A program made the translations under genes and the position numbers. Below the pieces are notes generated by a model. That model ran no database searches and was not told the DNA's origin. It was given only the letters and a program-made list of their open reading frames with translations. Shown piece after piece: positions 26,925-37,339 of a DNA stretch of 64,000 bases. The stretch's first letter is position 1. Every line of letters starts with the position of its first letter. The stretch comes from Bacteroidota bacterium (GTDB taxonomy: Bacteria > Bacteroidota > Bacteroidia > Cytophagales > Cyclobacteriaceae). The stretch is from assembly GCA_018266395.1 (NCBI GenBank), contig JAFEAM010000016.1, positions 113,305-177,304 on the forward strand, written 5' to 3'.

Positions 26925-28007
26925 TTAATTAACTGAAACAGTCTTCAATTCAACTTGCTTGAGCGAGCCATTATCTGGTGACATTCCTGACTTGATCATG
27001 GCGCTCTCCTTCTTCTCCTTGGGAACATACTTGTCGTAATAGTCAGGATTCTGTTTGAGCCAGGCTTCCTGGGCCGCCTTCCACTTGTTATAGGTTTCCT
27101 CATCTTCCACTACGACAGGGAATCTCATAGAGAAGTGACCTTTACCGCAAATCTCCGTGCACGCCATTTCATAATTAAAATTGGGGTTGCCGGTCTCTTC
27201 CCGCATTTGAGCTGTCGTTTTCATGGGCCGGAATTTGAACTGTGTCTGCATACCCGGTACAGCGTCCATCTTCACCCGGAAGTGAGGAAGAAATACACTG
27301 TGAAGCACATCCTTGGCGCGAATCTTCAGGAGAACCTCCTTACCTGCAGGCAAGTGCAGGGTTTGTGACTTGAAGTCGTCGTAAGACTTTTCATCCGTAA
27401 GGTCCAGACCGAATTCATTGGAAGCATCGATCAAACGAAAATCGATCTTACCCAATTCGGTATCCTTGCCGGGATAGCGGGCTGTCCATGCGAACTGCTG
27501 CGCAACCAATTCTATTACTTCCGCTTCCTTGGATGCGGGGCCTGTGATGTCCGTCCATGCGCGCAACCCACGGAAGATGAGAAGTGCCATAACCACTGCC
27601 GGGATCAGTGTCCAGAGGATTTCCAGCTTGTGGTTGTCGGCAAAAAACGCGGCCTTTCTCCCCTCTTCATACTGGTAGGCATAGGTGAACCAGAACATGA
27701 CGATGAAGATGAGCGTGAATGCAATCACACAAATTGCCATGGTTATCCAGAACAGGTGGTCGGTAATTGCGCCGTGCTCAGAGGCGACCGGCAGCACATA
27801 TTCATCAAAGTGAACATAGGACCAATAGTAAAATCCAATGAGGCTGAGGATCATGAATGCCATCAGCAGGAATGCATGGGTCCGGTTTCGCGACTGGGTT
27901 GCCGCCTTCTCGTCCTTCACCAGGCTGACAAGGTTGCCGATGCGGAAGATCAGGTAAAGGATGACCACGATCAGCGCTACTCCTATTCCTATTATTAAAC
28001 TCATCAT
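26925..28007 (-). CDS. ctaC: Cytochrome c oxidase subunit II
   Basis: 360 residues. An extra N-terminal helix (about 4-24) precedes two or three more helices, then the cupredoxin domain. The CuA site is complete: His in DVLHSVFLPHF and CTEICGKGHFSM with both Cys, His and Met. There is no fused haem-c domain, so it is not the classical caa3 fusion; electrons probably come from ActE/ActA or a separate cytochrome c. Start alternatives are the two adjacent Met codons. It lies 40 bp after actF. Confidence 0.95.
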   Translation of the reverse strand: MMSLIIGIGVALIVVILYLIFRIGNLVSLVKDEKAATQSRNRTHAFLLMAFMILSLIGFYYWSYVHFDEYVLPVASEHGAITDHLFWITMAICVIAFTLIFIVMFWFTYAYQYEEGRKAAFFADNHKLEILWTLIPAVVMALLIFRGLRAWTDITGPASKEAEVIELVAQQFAWTARYPGKDTELGKIDFRLIDASNEFGLDLTDEKSYDDFKSQTLHLPAGKEVLLKIRAKDVLHSVFLPHFRVKMDAVPGMQTQFKFRPMKTTAQMREETGNPNFNYEMACTEICGKGHFSMRFPVVVEDEETYNKWKAAQEAWLKQNPDYYDKYVPKEKKESAMIKSGMSPDNGSLKQVELKTVSVN

Positions 28008-28047
28008 AATACTATCGTTATTCGTTCCGTCTTAATTCTTTCCAAAA

Positions 28048-29406
28048 TCAAATGTGGTGACCCAGGCTCTCCTGGAGCATAGGGTCGTTTTTAGGTACCA
28101 GCGCAAATTTCGTAAGACTGCTGAAAGTTATCATGAGGAAGGCAGCCAGGAACATCATGGCCATTCCGATTTCCAGCAACCCGAGACCTCCGTCATGCTG
28201 CATAACCCCTGGGGTAATCATATTGAAATGGTCAATCCAGTGTCCAACAATTACGATCGGGCACACCACCTTCAACATTGTCAAATGACGCTTCGCATCC
28301 CTTGTCATCAATAACAGGAAAGGCAGCACAAAGTTCAAGATCAGGTTAGCGAAGAATATCCAACTATAAGGCGAAACGGTTCTGCGCTGAATGAAATAAA
28401 CTGTTTCTTCAGGAATGTTGGCATAGAAGATCAGAAGGAATTGGCTGAACCAGATGTACGTCCAGAATATACTGAACGCGAACACGAACTTGCCGAGATC
28501 ATGCAAATGGTTTGCATTGACAATCTTCAGGTAACCAGCATCCTTCAGCAGTACGGTCAGGTAAGTAATCATGGCGAGCCCTGTAACCCACCAACTGGCA
28601 AACAAATACCAGCCTGTCATGGTGCTATACCAATGGGTGTCAATACTCATCACCCAGTCCCATGCTGCAACCGAAGATGAAACAGCGAAAATAACGAGGA
28701 AAATGGCAGAGTACTTGCGGCTGTTCTTCCAGTGCTGAACATTTCCATCCATATCTTCAGCGGTCATCTCCCGCTTAATCCAGCTAAAGAACAGGTACCA
28801 CAATCCGAAGAAGAGCACCATCCGCAGAATATAGAAGATCGGGAAAGCTCCATGCTTTCCAGGCCAATAAAAGAAACCACCCTTGGCATCGATCACTTTG
28901 TCGTAGTGATCGCTTTGTGGATCATAGAGTTCCGCATGTGTCCAGTGGAACACATCACCCTTCACTACAAACCAGATCACAAGCATGAGCACACCTGCTA
29001 TGGGAAGCCAATGCGCCATGGCCAGTGGAAGGCGACGGACTCCGACAGACCAGCCGGCCTGAGCTGCATATTGAATGGCCACGAAGAACAAGCCTATCAC
29101 CGCCAAACCTGTAAAAAATACATTGTTCATCCACAGGGTGGTATAAATTCTTTTCAGCCAGGGAGCAGTTCCTGCATGCTCTCCAGCGGCATCGCCATGT
29201 TCGCCATCATGGGCAATGCTGGCCGTCAGGTTTTGTGAGATGTCAATGGCCGCTTTGTGTTCTTCATGCCCGCCACCAGACTTTGCCATGAAAACGCCGA
29301 CGATAAAGAGCAGGAGACCCAGCGCAAAGATGATCATCAACCTGTTGCGTGTCTCAGATTTGAAAACGTATTTCTCGTCTGCTACTATGGTATGTGATTC
29401 GCTCAT
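28048..29406 (-). CDS. actF: Alternative complex III, membrane subunit ActF
   Basis: 452 residues with about ten helices. ActF is a shortened relative of ActC (NrfD-like) in the quinol:cytochrome c oxidoreductase. Conserved-looking segments are WDWVMSIDTHWYSTMTGWY, FSIFWTYIWFSQFLLI and GHWIDHFNMI. A hydrophilic loop rich in His and Gly follows the first helix. It is 20 bp after actE and 40 bp before coxB, linking complex III and oxidase genes in one unit. Confidence 0.93.
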   Translation of the reverse strand: MSESHTIVADEKYVFKSETRNRLMIIFALGLLLFIVGVFMAKSGGGHEEHKAAIDISQNLTASIAHDGEHGDAAGEHAGTAPWLKRIYTTLWMNNVFFTGLAVIGLFFVAIQYAAQAGWSVGVRRLPLAMAHWLPIAGVLMLVIWFVVKGDVFHWTHAELYDPQSDHYDKVIDAKGGFFYWPGKHGAFPIFYILRMVLFFGLWYLFFSWIKREMTAEDMDGNVQHWKNSRKYSAIFLVIFAVSSSVAAWDWVMSIDTHWYSTMTGWYLFASWWVTGLAMITYLTVLLKDAGYLKIVNANHLHDLGKFVFAFSIFWTYIWFSQFLLIFYANIPEETVYFIQRRTVSPYSWIFFANLILNFVLPFLLLMTRDAKRHLTMLKVVCPIVIVGHWIDHFNMITPGVMQHDGGLGLLEIGMAMMFLAAFLMITFSSLTKFALVPKNDPMLQESLGHHI

Positions 29407-29426
29407 TCTAACGGTCGTTTATCAGG

Positions 29427-30065
29427 TTATTTTTGCTTCTGTAATGCCTTAACATATTTCGCGATTTTCCAGCGGTCCTCGGGGCTGACTTGTGAACCGT
29501 GGGCGCCCATCAAACCGGCACCATAGGTGATCACATGGAAAATATGTCCTTCCGTAATATTCTGGTAGGAACTTCCACGCAAGTTGGCCACACCGGCAAC
29601 CTTCTCAGACACTTTGCCATCGGCTTCCCCTTTTGCACCATGGCAGTGTTTGCAATATGATTCAAACAGAAACTTGCCTTCTGCAACCACTTCAGCCGTG
29701 GAATCCAGGGGACTCCTCAGACCCGCAGTCACAATCGGAACACTGTCCTTGGGCACATTCTTACCGTGATATGGGAGCCATCCATAGGCATTCCGCTTTA
29801 CCGTATGCGGTGCAGGCTCGCGCATGTTCATCTTATATGGATTGTAACCATTGGAATTGTAATACTCTCCGCGGTCGTTGTTGAGAGAGTTTGCCCATCT
29901 TCCAGCATCGGTATCGGTGATTTGCGAAAGCGGCTCATAAGCCACTGAGTGATACATGTTCGGCGCATACTCGCGGCCAGGGTTGTCGCCGCCAGCCTTG
30001 CAGCCCGCCATAAGGACGGCTGCCGATAAGATTGCAATGGAATTTCTTATGCTCATCATACTCAT
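29427..30065 (-). CDS. actE: Alternative complex III, monohaem cytochrome c ActE
   Basis: 212 residues. A lipoprotein signal ends in the lipobox LMAGC, so the protein is anchored on the periplasmic side. One haem site CKHCHG is at about residues 136-141, with a distal Met candidate in GAGLMGAHGSQV. ActE accepts electrons from the pentahaem ActA part and passes them on to the oxidase. It starts 3 bp after actD. Confidence 0.94.
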   Translation of the reverse strand: MSMMSIRNSIAILSAAVLMAGCKAGGDNPGREYAPNMYHSVAYEPLSQITDTDAGRWANSLNNDRGEYYNSNGYNPYKMNMREPAPHTVKRNAYGWLPYHGKNVPKDSVPIVTAGLRSPLDSTAEVVAEGKFLFESYCKHCHGAKGEADGKVSEKVAGVANLRGSSYQNITEGHIFHVITYGAGLMGAHGSQVSPEDRWKIAKYVKALQKQK

Positions 30066-30068
30066 GTC

Positions 30069-30593
30069 CTAGAAGCTTTTCTCATTGATTTCACTGGCCC
30101 CGTTTTCCTTCAGGATGCGCTGGATATCATCTTTGCCGATTTTGTTGGCAGCAAGATCAATAGCCATAACATGCTTGTCATCGGTACTGCGGTTATCATA
30201 CTGGCGGGGCCATTTGTAAGGCTTCATGTCGCTAACGATCAGAAAAGTTCCCACCATGCCAAAGGCTGCCAGCAATACAGTAAATTCAAATGTCACAGGA
30301 ATGAAGGGTGGCAGGGATACATGGTTCTTGCCACCAATAATCATGGGCCAGTCAAAACCCAGCATCCAGATCTGGGTAAACAGTGCCAATGAAGTACCGG
30401 TTATTCCGAACATGAAGGATGCGATCGGGAGTCTGGAGCGACGATAACCAAGTGCTTCGTCCAAGCCGTGAACCGGAAAAGGCGAGTACACTTCTTTGAT
30501 CTTTACTCCCTTCTCACGAATGTTCTCCACTGCATGGAGCAATACATCCTCATCGTCAAAGATTCCTACCAGAAAGTTTTCCTTATGAGCCAT
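30069..30593 (-). CDS. actD: Alternative complex III, DUF3341 subunit ActD
   Basis: 174 residues. The N-terminal FLVGIFDDEDVLLHAVENIRE and PVHGLDEALGYRRSRL are typical DUF3341 segments, followed by two helices (about 58-80 and 100-122). ActD is a small membrane subunit of unknown role in the ActABCDEF complex. It is 14 bp after actC and 3 bp before actE. Confidence 0.94.
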   Translation of the reverse strand: MAHKENFLVGIFDDEDVLLHAVENIREKGVKIKEVYSPFPVHGLDEALGYRRSRLPIASFMFGITGTSLALFTQIWMLGFDWPMIIGGKNHVSLPPFIPVTFEFTVLLAAFGMVGTFLIVSDMKPYKWPRQYDNRSTDDKHVMAIDLAANKIGKDDIQRILKENGASEINEKSF

Positions 30594-30607
30594 TCCAATA
30601 TCCTTTA

Positions 30608-31990
30608 TTAGTGAGCTGAATTCTTTTTCTCTGATGTCGCCTTGATAATGCTCTTCACTTCTGCCATGTTGATCACCGGGAAGAACTTGGCGAAGAGGAA
30701 GAATGCGGTGAAGAAAATACCAAATGTGAAAAGGTACTGTCCGATGTCATACATCGTAGGATGGAACATCGTCCAACTGCTGGGCAGGTAATCACGGTGC
30801 AATGATGTCACAATGATAACAAAGCGCTCGAACCACATTCCGATGTTCACAATGATTGACAGGATGAAGGTTGCAACCAGGTTGGTCCGCAATTTCTTGA
30901 ACCAGAAAAGCTGGGGAGAGATCACGTTACACGTCATCATGGACCAGTAGGCCCACCAGTAAGGTCCGCTCATCCTGTTAAGGAATGCATAGCTCTCGGC
31001 CGGTACCTGACCATACCACGCTATAAAGAACTCCGTGATGTATGCGATCCCCACAATTGATCCCGTGATAATGATGATGATGTTCATCAGCTCCACGTGG
31101 TAGATGGTGATGTAATCTTCCAGTTTGAACACTTTCCTCGTCACGAGCAGCAGCGTCAATACCATTGCAAATCCGGAGAATATGGCACCGGCAACGAAGT
31201 ATGGCGGGAAGATGGTGGTGTGCCAACCGGGTATCACGGAGGTTGCAAAGTCAAATGACACTATCGTGTGAACAGATAACACCAGCGGCGTGGAGAGACC
31301 TGCCAGAATCAGCGCTACCGACTCATATCTCATCCAGGTCTTTGCGCCGCCATCCCAGCCAAAGCTGAGTGCATTGTAAACATTGGCCCTTACGCTGTGC
31401 CCCATTCTGACCGCCCGGTCGCGAATGACTGCAAAGTCAGGGATAAGACCCATGTACCAGAACACAAGTGAAACGGAGAAGTAGGTTGAGATTGCAAATA
31501 CGTCCCAGAGCAGAGGTGAGTTGAAATTCACCCACAATGAACCGAAGGCGTTGGGCAGCGGAAGTGCCCAGTAAAAACCCAGCCACAGGCGGCCCATGTG
31601 AAATGCAGGGAAGCTTGCGGCGCAAATCACAGCGAAGATCGTCATGGCTTCAGCAGCGCGGTTGATCGACATCCTCCAGCGCTGGCGGAAAAGCAACAAG
31701 ATGGCAGAGATCAGCGTACCAGCGTGACCAATACCGACCCACCAAACGAAGTTAGTGATGTCCCACGCCCAGCCGACAGTCTTGTTCAGACCCCACATCC
31801 CTATTCCGTGCCACAGCAGCATCCAGCAGCAGTAAGCACCCCAGATGAGAAGTGCCAGCGATACGCCAAAGGCCATCCACCACAAACGGGTGGGCTTTCC
31901 TTCGACTTGCCGGCTGATGTCATGCGACACATCGGCGACTGTCTTACCGCCGGTTACCAGAGTTTCTCTCAGAACAGATGTTGCTTGCAT
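30608..31990 (-). CDS. actC: Alternative complex III, NrfD-like quinol-binding subunit ActC
   Basis: 460 residues with ten helices, NrfD/PsrC family. Seen are [40 protein letters not shown] and a His near the periplasmic side of a helix. ActC is the main menaquinol oxidation site and one of the likely proton-translocating subunits. The gap to actB is 55 bp and to actD is 14 bp. Confidence 0.95.
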   Translation of the reverse strand: MQATSVLRETLVTGGKTVADVSHDISRQVEGKPTRLWWMAFGVSLALLIWGAYCCWMLLWHGIGMWGLNKTVGWAWDITNFVWWVGIGHAGTLISAILLLFRQRWRMSINRAAEAMTIFAVICAASFPAFHMGRLWLGFYWALPLPNAFGSLWVNFNSPLLWDVFAISTYFSVSLVFWYMGLIPDFAVIRDRAVRMGHSVRANVYNALSFGWDGGAKTWMRYESVALILAGLSTPLVLSVHTIVSFDFATSVIPGWHTTIFPPYFVAGAIFSGFAMVLTLLLVTRKVFKLEDYITIYHVELMNIIIIITGSIVGIAYITEFFIAWYGQVPAESYAFLNRMSGPYWWAYWSMMTCNVISPQLFWFKKLRTNLVATFILSIIVNIGMWFERFVIIVTSLHRDYLPSSWTMFHPTMYDIGQYLFTFGIFFTAFFLFAKFFPVINMAEVKSIIKATSEKKNSAH

Positions 31991-32045
31991 TTTTCGATTG
32001 CTGATTTCTTATTCCTGATTTTCCTAATTCGTTGTATGCTGTCGT

Positions 32046-35000
32046 TTATGCGTGTTCTTTGCCTTCTTCCTTGTTTCTGATCTTGGTCAGATAGAAAATA
32101 TTCGGCTTCACACCAATGTCCTCCAGTACCCTGTAGGCACGAGGATTACCAATCTTTTTGTCGATGCCATTGGGCCGCTTCTCGTCTTTCTCCACCTTGA
32201 GGAATTTAGAGATGGCACTTTCCGGGTTGTTGATATCACCAAACATGATAGCACCGGTTGTGCAGGCAGCCTGGCAGGCTGTCACCACTTCGCCATCCTT
32301 CATCGGTCTGCGCTCACGCTTGGCAGTGAGTTTTGCAGCCTGAATGCGCTGCACACAGAAGGAGCACTTCTCCATCACGCCTCTGGAACGTACCGTAACC
32401 TCAGGATTGAGCACCATGCGACCCAGGTCGGTATTCATGGCAGGGTTCTGCTGGTAGAACTGCTGGTTATCGTGATACTTGAACCAGTTGAATCTCCTGA
32501 CTTTATAAGGACAGTTGTTCGCGCAATAGCGTGTACCAATGCAGCGGTTGTATGTCATCTGGTTAAGACCTTCCGTACTGTGTGTTGTCGCCGCTACCGG
32601 GCAAACCGTCTCGCAAGGTGCGTTGTTGCAATGCTGACACAACATCGGCTGGAATACCACTTCGGGATTCTCAGATGCTTTTTCAAGGGCAGTGTAGTCA
32701 CCGGGTTTGCCGTCGCTGCTGTAGTAGCGGTCAATTCGCATCCAGTGCATTTCACGGCGACGGATTACTTCATCCTTACCGACCAGCGCCACGTTATTTT
32801 CAACATTGCAGGCTACGATACAAGCGCCGCAACCAATGCAACTGTTCATATCGATGGACATCGCCCAGTGGTGGTCCTTGTAGTCATGGCCCTTCCACAA
32901 ACTCAGGGTTGAGGGATCCACTTTCTCCTCCCACTTGGTCACCTTGGGATATTCGCGGCCGGCCGCAGGATTATTTTTGAACTCAGACAGAACGGATTCC
33001 TGAATCACACTCTCGCGTCCCATGTAAGTCTGATGCGTCTGCGTCTGCGCAAGTTGGAAGTCCTCGTTGGTCTTGGTCAGCGTCACACCGCTGAATACGC
33101 TTCCGTTCAGAGATCCATTAACCGTGGAGACAAATGTGTATGCATTTACTCCAAGTCCTTCAGCCACCCGGCCCACCTTGGTGCGACCGTAGCCAATGCT
33201 GATACCAATTGTACCGATGGCCTGACCCGGCTGAATAAGGACAGGCACTTTCACCGATTTGTCCCCTACTTTCAGCATGCCCATTTGCGTATTACTCTCA
33301 CCGTCATTGGTGAAGCCCAGGGTTGCAGCATCCTTTATGGAGATGGTGACAGGATGATCCCAAACTACTTTGGTTATAGGATCAGGCAGTTCCTGCAGCA
33401 ACGGGTTGTTGGCCTGCGAACCATTACCCAGTCCATAGCTTTCATAGATGGCGAGTTCAAGGCCAGTGTTGCCAGCAGTGTAACTTGAACCGATGGCGGA
33501 AGCGGCGGCGGCCAAATCACCGGCAAAAGACATCCCCTTGTAGGCATCAGCTCCGGGCTCAAGAACGCCGTCATACAGGCACTTGTCCCACCATGCCTCA
33601 AATGTTAATCCGTTGCCGTTCTTACCGTAGAACCAGTTGCGCCAGTTCTCCTTTACCATTTCATAATAATCCTTCTTGCCCTCGCCTGCCCAGATGAGGA
33701 AACTCTCCTGCGCCTGACGTGACTTGAAAATCGGCGTGATGGCCGGCTGTGAAAGGCTGTAAAAATTTCTCTTGGGTTCGAAGTCGTTCCATGACTCCAG
33801 ATAATGATGATCCGGGGCACGGAAACCTACCAGTGATGCAGTCTCATCCGATGTGTAGGATGTAGACACGGATAATCCGATATTCTTGATTGCCGCACCC
33901 AGCTTCTCTCCCATGGGGTGGTCATACACCGGATTGCAACCATAGAATATGACTGCATCCACTTTTCCTGCTTCCGCATCCGAAATGAATCCGGCCATGG
34001 CCTCGTCATTTCCCTGACGATAGTTCAGCGGCATATTCGGGAGAATGGTGGCGCCGTAGTTGCCAAGCAGATCATTGATCGCATTCACAACTACCTGAAC
34101 AGCCTTGTTATTTGACTTGGATACTACCAGCGAGTTTCCCGAACCGGCAGCCAAAAGATCTTCCGCTGCCTTTTCCAGGTTCGCTATGTTTTCGATGCCG
34201 GCATTCAGCGCTCCCTTTCCGGATTTGGCTGCCAACAGATTGTAGAGTTGTGCAATAACAAGTCCTGACTGAGACGGCCTGATGGCAGTGCGATAATCTG
34301 CGTTAGCGCCCGTCATTGAAAGGTTGCTTTCAAACTGGTAGTGCCGGGACATCTCGCGATGTTCTTCATCAATCTTCCGATTGACCGCATACCCTTTGGC
34401 AAATTCAATTGGCGCCAGCCATGTCCCAAGAAAATCAGCGCCGAAGCTTACGATCACTTTGGCCTTGCTGAAGTCATAGGACGGTATGAACCCGGAACCG
34501 AAAGACTCTTCGTTTGCTTTCCACATCCCGTAATAAGAAACGGGATCATACTGAATATGCTGTGTGGATGGATATTTGGCCTTGAACTTTTCAATCACCG
34601 CCTTGGTACTGGGGCTGATGATACTTCCACTTACCAACCGGATCGATTTCGCATTGGCGAGTCCTTCCGCAACAGCCTTATCCAGGTCCTCCCATGCTAT
34701 ATCTTTGTCCCCTGCCTTGGGGCCGCGAAGGCGATAGTTGTCGTAAAGTGATAGTACAGAAGCTTCCACCTGGGCGGTTGTGCCTCCTTTCGATACGCTG
34801 GAGTTCGTGTTGCCTTCAATTTTTATAGGACGGCCTTCACGCGTCTTCACCACTATGCTGCAATAGTCGCCGCCATTCACATAGGTGGATGCGTAATAGT
34901 TCGCAATGCCAGGATCAACATCCAAGGGCTTGTTCACATAAGGAATGACTTTTCGGATAGGCGTCTCGCACGCTGCCAGGGATACGGCGGCCACGCTGAA

Positions 35001-35150
35001 GCCCATCATTTTCAGAAAGTCGCGTCTGGAATGACCAGGGTCCTCTTCTGCACCCAGGTTGACAAACTCCTTGTCTGCATTCTTGATGTAGGCAGGATCG
35101 TTCTTCAACTGCTCAAGTCCTTTCCAATATGTCTTATTAATAGTCCCCAT
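32046..35150 (-). CDS. actB: Alternative complex III, iron-sulfur and molybdopterin-like subunit ActB
   Basis: 1,034 residues. A twin-arginine-like motif SRRDFLKMMG (about 41-50) is followed by AAVSLAAC, so export is by Tat with possible lipidation. The first 700 residues resemble a molybdopterin oxidoreductase that does not hold the cofactor. The C-terminal part is ferredoxin-like with four Cys groups: CIGCGACIVACN, CQHCNNAPCETVC, CIGTRYCANNC and CSFCVQR with a later CQAACTTGA. In known complexes this carries three [4Fe-4S] and one [3Fe-4S] cluster. It passes electrons between ActC and ActA. There are 75 bp to actA. Confidence 0.96.
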   Translation of the reverse strand: MGTINKTYWKGLEQLKNDPAYIKNADKEFVNLGAEEDPGHSRRDFLKMMGFSVAAVSLAACETPIRKVIPYVNKPLDVDPGIANYYASTYVNGGDYCSIVVKTREGRPIKIEGNTNSSVSKGGTTAQVEASVLSLYDNYRLRGPKAGDKDIAWEDLDKAVAEGLANAKSIRLVSGSIISPSTKAVIEKFKAKYPSTQHIQYDPVSYYGMWKANEESFGSGFIPSYDFSKAKVIVSFGADFLGTWLAPIEFAKGYAVNRKIDEEHREMSRHYQFESNLSMTGANADYRTAIRPSQSGLVIAQLYNLLAAKSGKGALNAGIENIANLEKAAEDLLAAGSGNSLVVSKSNNKAVQVVVNAINDLLGNYGATILPNMPLNYRQGNDEAMAGFISDAEAGKVDAVIFYGCNPVYDHPMGEKLGAAIKNIGLSVSTSYTSDETASLVGFRAPDHHYLESWNDFEPKRNFYSLSQPAITPIFKSRQAQESFLIWAGEGKKDYYEMVKENWRNWFYGKNGNGLTFEAWWDKCLYDGVLEPGADAYKGMSFAGDLAAAASAIGSSYTAGNTGLELAIYESYGLGNGSQANNPLLQELPDPITKVVWDHPVTISIKDAATLGFTNDGESNTQMGMLKVGDKSVKVPVLIQPGQAIGTIGISIGYGRTKVGRVAEGLGVNAYTFVSTVNGSLNGSVFSGVTLTKTNEDFQLAQTQTHQTYMGRESVIQESVLSEFKNNPAAGREYPKVTKWEEKVDPSTLSLWKGHDYKDHHWAMSIDMNSCIGCGACIVACNVENNVALVGKDEVIRRREMHWMRIDRYYSSDGKPGDYTALEKASENPEVVFQPMLCQHCNNAPCETVCPVAATTHSTEGLNQMTYNRCIGTRYCANNCPYKVRRFNWFKYHDNQQFYQQNPAMNTDLGRMVLNPEVTVRSRGVMEKCSFCVQRIQAAKLTAKRERRPMKDGEVVTACQAACTTGAIMFGDINNPESAISKFLKVEKDEKRPNGIDKKIGNPRAYRVLEDIGVKPNIFYLTKIRNKEEGKEHA

Positions 35151-35224
35151 AAAATTGGTTCGGTCCTTTATATTATTGTCCTCAAAATCTTGTGTTCAAA
35201 AAACTGTAGCTGTTCAAGGGCCTG

Positions 35225-36490
35225 TCAATAGTGACACTTTGAACATTCGAGTCCGCCGATATCTTCAACCTTCATCGGCTTCTTGCTGTTATGCAACTCA
35301 AGCAATTTATCATAGTAAGCATTGCCCTTTGTATTCACATCGGTCTTGCGGTGACAGTCAATACACCATCCCATCGTGAGGAGTGAATATTGTTTAACCA
35401 CATCCATTTCCTTAATAGGACCATGGCAAGTCTCGCAGGCAATGCCGCCGACATTAACGTGCTGCGAATGATTGAAGTAGGCCAGGTCAGGCAGGTTGTG
35501 AATCCTCACCCACTCGATGGGCTTGGTCACACCCGTGTAGGTTGACGTCATAGGGTCAAATCCCACAGCGGCATAGATCTTTGCTATCTCACCTTCTCCG
35601 GTTATAGTGCCGGATTTGATTTGTGTATGGCAATTCATACAGATGTTGGGCGAGGGGATGTTCGCCTGCTTGCCCTTCATCACACCTGTGTGGCAATACT
35701 TGCACTCAATCTCGTACTGGCCCGCGTGAATCTTGTGAGAAAATGCTATGGGCTGCTTTGGCTGATAGCCCTTTTGCACCCCGATGCTGTATAGACCGTC
35801 GATCACTCCTTTGAAGGCGATCATTCCTACAATAAATACTACCAGGAAGATGAACCCGGGGCTGCTGGTTACAGATCCAAAAGAAATCGGGGAGTTGACC
35901 ACTTCGCGATCCTCCTCCGACATTTGCTTCTGATCCAGGAACCTGCGTAATGCATTGACAATGAGCACCAGAATGACCACAAGGATGATCAGGATGACCA
36001 CCATTCCAACAAGGATTGCGTTCACATATCCGGAAGGCACGCCTTCTCCGCCGCCACCCTGTCCGGCAGGGGTTGCCGCTGTGGCAACCACGTCAGCTTT
36101 GGCTCCTTCTGCCTTGATGTACGCCAATACATTCATGATCTGCGCATCGGTATAACCCGTAAACGCAGTCATCTGACTCTTGGCATTCTCATTATAGATT
36201 TTGTTGGCGTACTCGTCGCCGCTGGCGATCACTTTGGCCGAGTTACGCACCCAATTCTTAATCCATTCAACAGATGGTACCCTCTTTTCAACATCTTTCA
36301 ATGCGGGTCCGATCAGTTTTTCCTTCACCCGGTGACAGGTCTTACAGTCAGCCTTGAAAAGAGCCTCACCGGCACTAATGGCAGCCGGATCGGTAGAGAT
36401 TTCCTGGGCCTGAGCATTAAGAATGATAAGAAGAAAGAGGAGTGCGGACGTAATACGATTGGTGAAACAGGACATCAAGCGCTTCATCAT
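35225..36490 (-). CDS. actA: Alternative complex III, multihaem cytochrome ActA with six haem sites
   Basis: 421 residues from ATG 36490 (or 36487); the frame is open to 36637 but lacks a signal there, while a signal peptide (SALLFLLIILNAQA) fits this start, and a promoter lies 36 bp upstream. The N-terminal cytochrome c domain has CKTCHR. After a helix or two (about 165-190 and 225-245), the C-terminal pentahaem part has CKYCHT, CMNCHT, CETCHG, CIDCHR and CSKCHY, the last only one residue from the stop. ActA links the FeS subunit to the ActE or oxidase side. Heads the operon. Confidence 0.94.
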   Translation of the reverse strand: MMKRLMSCFTNRITSALLFLLIILNAQAQEISTDPAAISAGEALFKADCKTCHRVKEKLIGPALKDVEKRVPSVEWIKNWVRNSAKVIASGDEYANKIYNENAKSQMTAFTGYTDAQIMNVLAYIKAEGAKADVVATAATPAGQGGGGEGVPSGYVNAILVGMVVILIILVVILVLIVNALRRFLDQKQMSEEDREVVNSPISFGSVTSSPGFIFLVVFIVGMIAFKGVIDGLYSIGVQKGYQPKQPIAFSHKIHAGQYEIECKYCHTGVMKGKQANIPSPNICMNCHTQIKSGTITGEGEIAKIYAAVGFDPMTSTYTGVTKPIEWVRIHNLPDLAYFNHSQHVNVGGIACETCHGPIKEMDVVKQYSLLTMGWCIDCHRKTDVNTKGNAYYDKLLELHNSKKPMKVEDIGGLECSKCHY

Positions 36491-36525
36491 GTGGTTTAGG
36501 ATTCCGCCTTTTATACGGAGGTGCA

Positions 36526-36556
36526 CAAATCTACGAGCCCATGTCATTTTTTCAAA
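36526..36556 (-). promoter_or_regulatory. Perfect Bacteroidota promoter for the act-cox operon
   Basis: On the minus strand, TTTG (36556-36553), a 19-bp spacer, then TAGATTTG (36533-36526): an exact match to the Bacteroidota sigma-ABfr consensus TTTG-N19-TAnnTTTG. The predicted start is near 36519, giving a leader of about 30 nt to the actA ATG at 36490. Confidence 0.75.
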
Positions 36557-36696
36557 CTTATTTTTGGTTTGTTGACCTTCCCACGTTGCCCCCGGAATGA
36601 AGTGAACAAAACCTATCCGCACGACGAACATGATCACCCCAGGCTACAGAGTTTAGAATGAATTTAAATTGCCTAAATTCGGCAAAATGAGGTCAA

Positions 36697-37266
36697 ATGA
36701 CGCCATTTGAATATGTTTCGGTACTGATCTCCATCATACTGGGACTTGGCATAACGCAAATCATGACAGGCCTCGCAGATATGGTGCACCAGTGGGACCG
36801 TGTCAAGTTCTACACTCCTCACACCATCTGGATTCTCATGACCTTTGTGCTTCACATACAGGAATGGTGGATCACCTATCAGCTTCGTACAGTTAACTCG
36901 TGGCCTCTCCTTCTGTTTCTGTTCATGATTCTCTACCCGGTCACTCTCTTTATCCTGGCCAGGATTCTCTTTCCATCGTCTGTCAGTGACGAAGGGATCA
37001 ACCTTCAAACCTTTTTCAGAGTAAACCGGCGTAAATTCTACCTGATTACTATGGTATTGGCAGTACTTTCCATCGGATCGAACTCTATTATATATGGAGT
37101 ACAGCTGGATCAACTTGTACAGGTATCCCTGATTCTCGTACTGGGATGGGTTTCACATAGAGACTACCCTGACGACAAGTTCCACTTGTGGCTGGCCTGG
37201 CTTCTGCTTTTAGCACTCAGCCTGAGCATCGGCGTCAATTGGGAAGAATGGCAGATCGCCGGATAG
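36697..37266 (+). CDS. Conserved hypothetical six-helix membrane protein
   Basis: 189 residues, almost entirely helical and hydrophobic. The start MTPFEYVSVLISIILGLGIT and the segment FVLHIQEWWITYQLR recall a widely spread but uncharacterised membrane family. I can count five to six helices and short loops; no catalytic motif is seen. It is divergent from actA (206 bp between starts), and 73 bp before the flavoprotein gene on the same strand. There is no evidence that it belongs to the respiratory complex. Confidence 0.75.
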   Translation: MTPFEYVSVLISIILGLGITQIMTGLADMVHQWDRVKFYTPHTIWILMTFVLHIQEWWITYQLRTVNSWPLLLFLFMILYPVTLFILARILFPSSVSDEGINLQTFFRVNRRKFYLITMVLAVLSIGSNSIIYGVQLDQLVQVSLILVLGWVSHRDYPDDKFHLWLAWLLLLALSLSIGVNWEEWQIAG

Positions 37267-37339
37267 CGGCTAACAGAAATCCCACAATCCGTTTTCCCAC
37301 ACCACGGGAAATAGGAAATTGCATCTTCATACAGAGCCC

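Noticed and set aside
32052-32912. 286-codon plus-strand open frame opposite actB
   Set aside because: It is antisense to the Cys-rich ferredoxin part of actB, which is clearly real; no family features and a Cys/Val-rich reversed-codon look.
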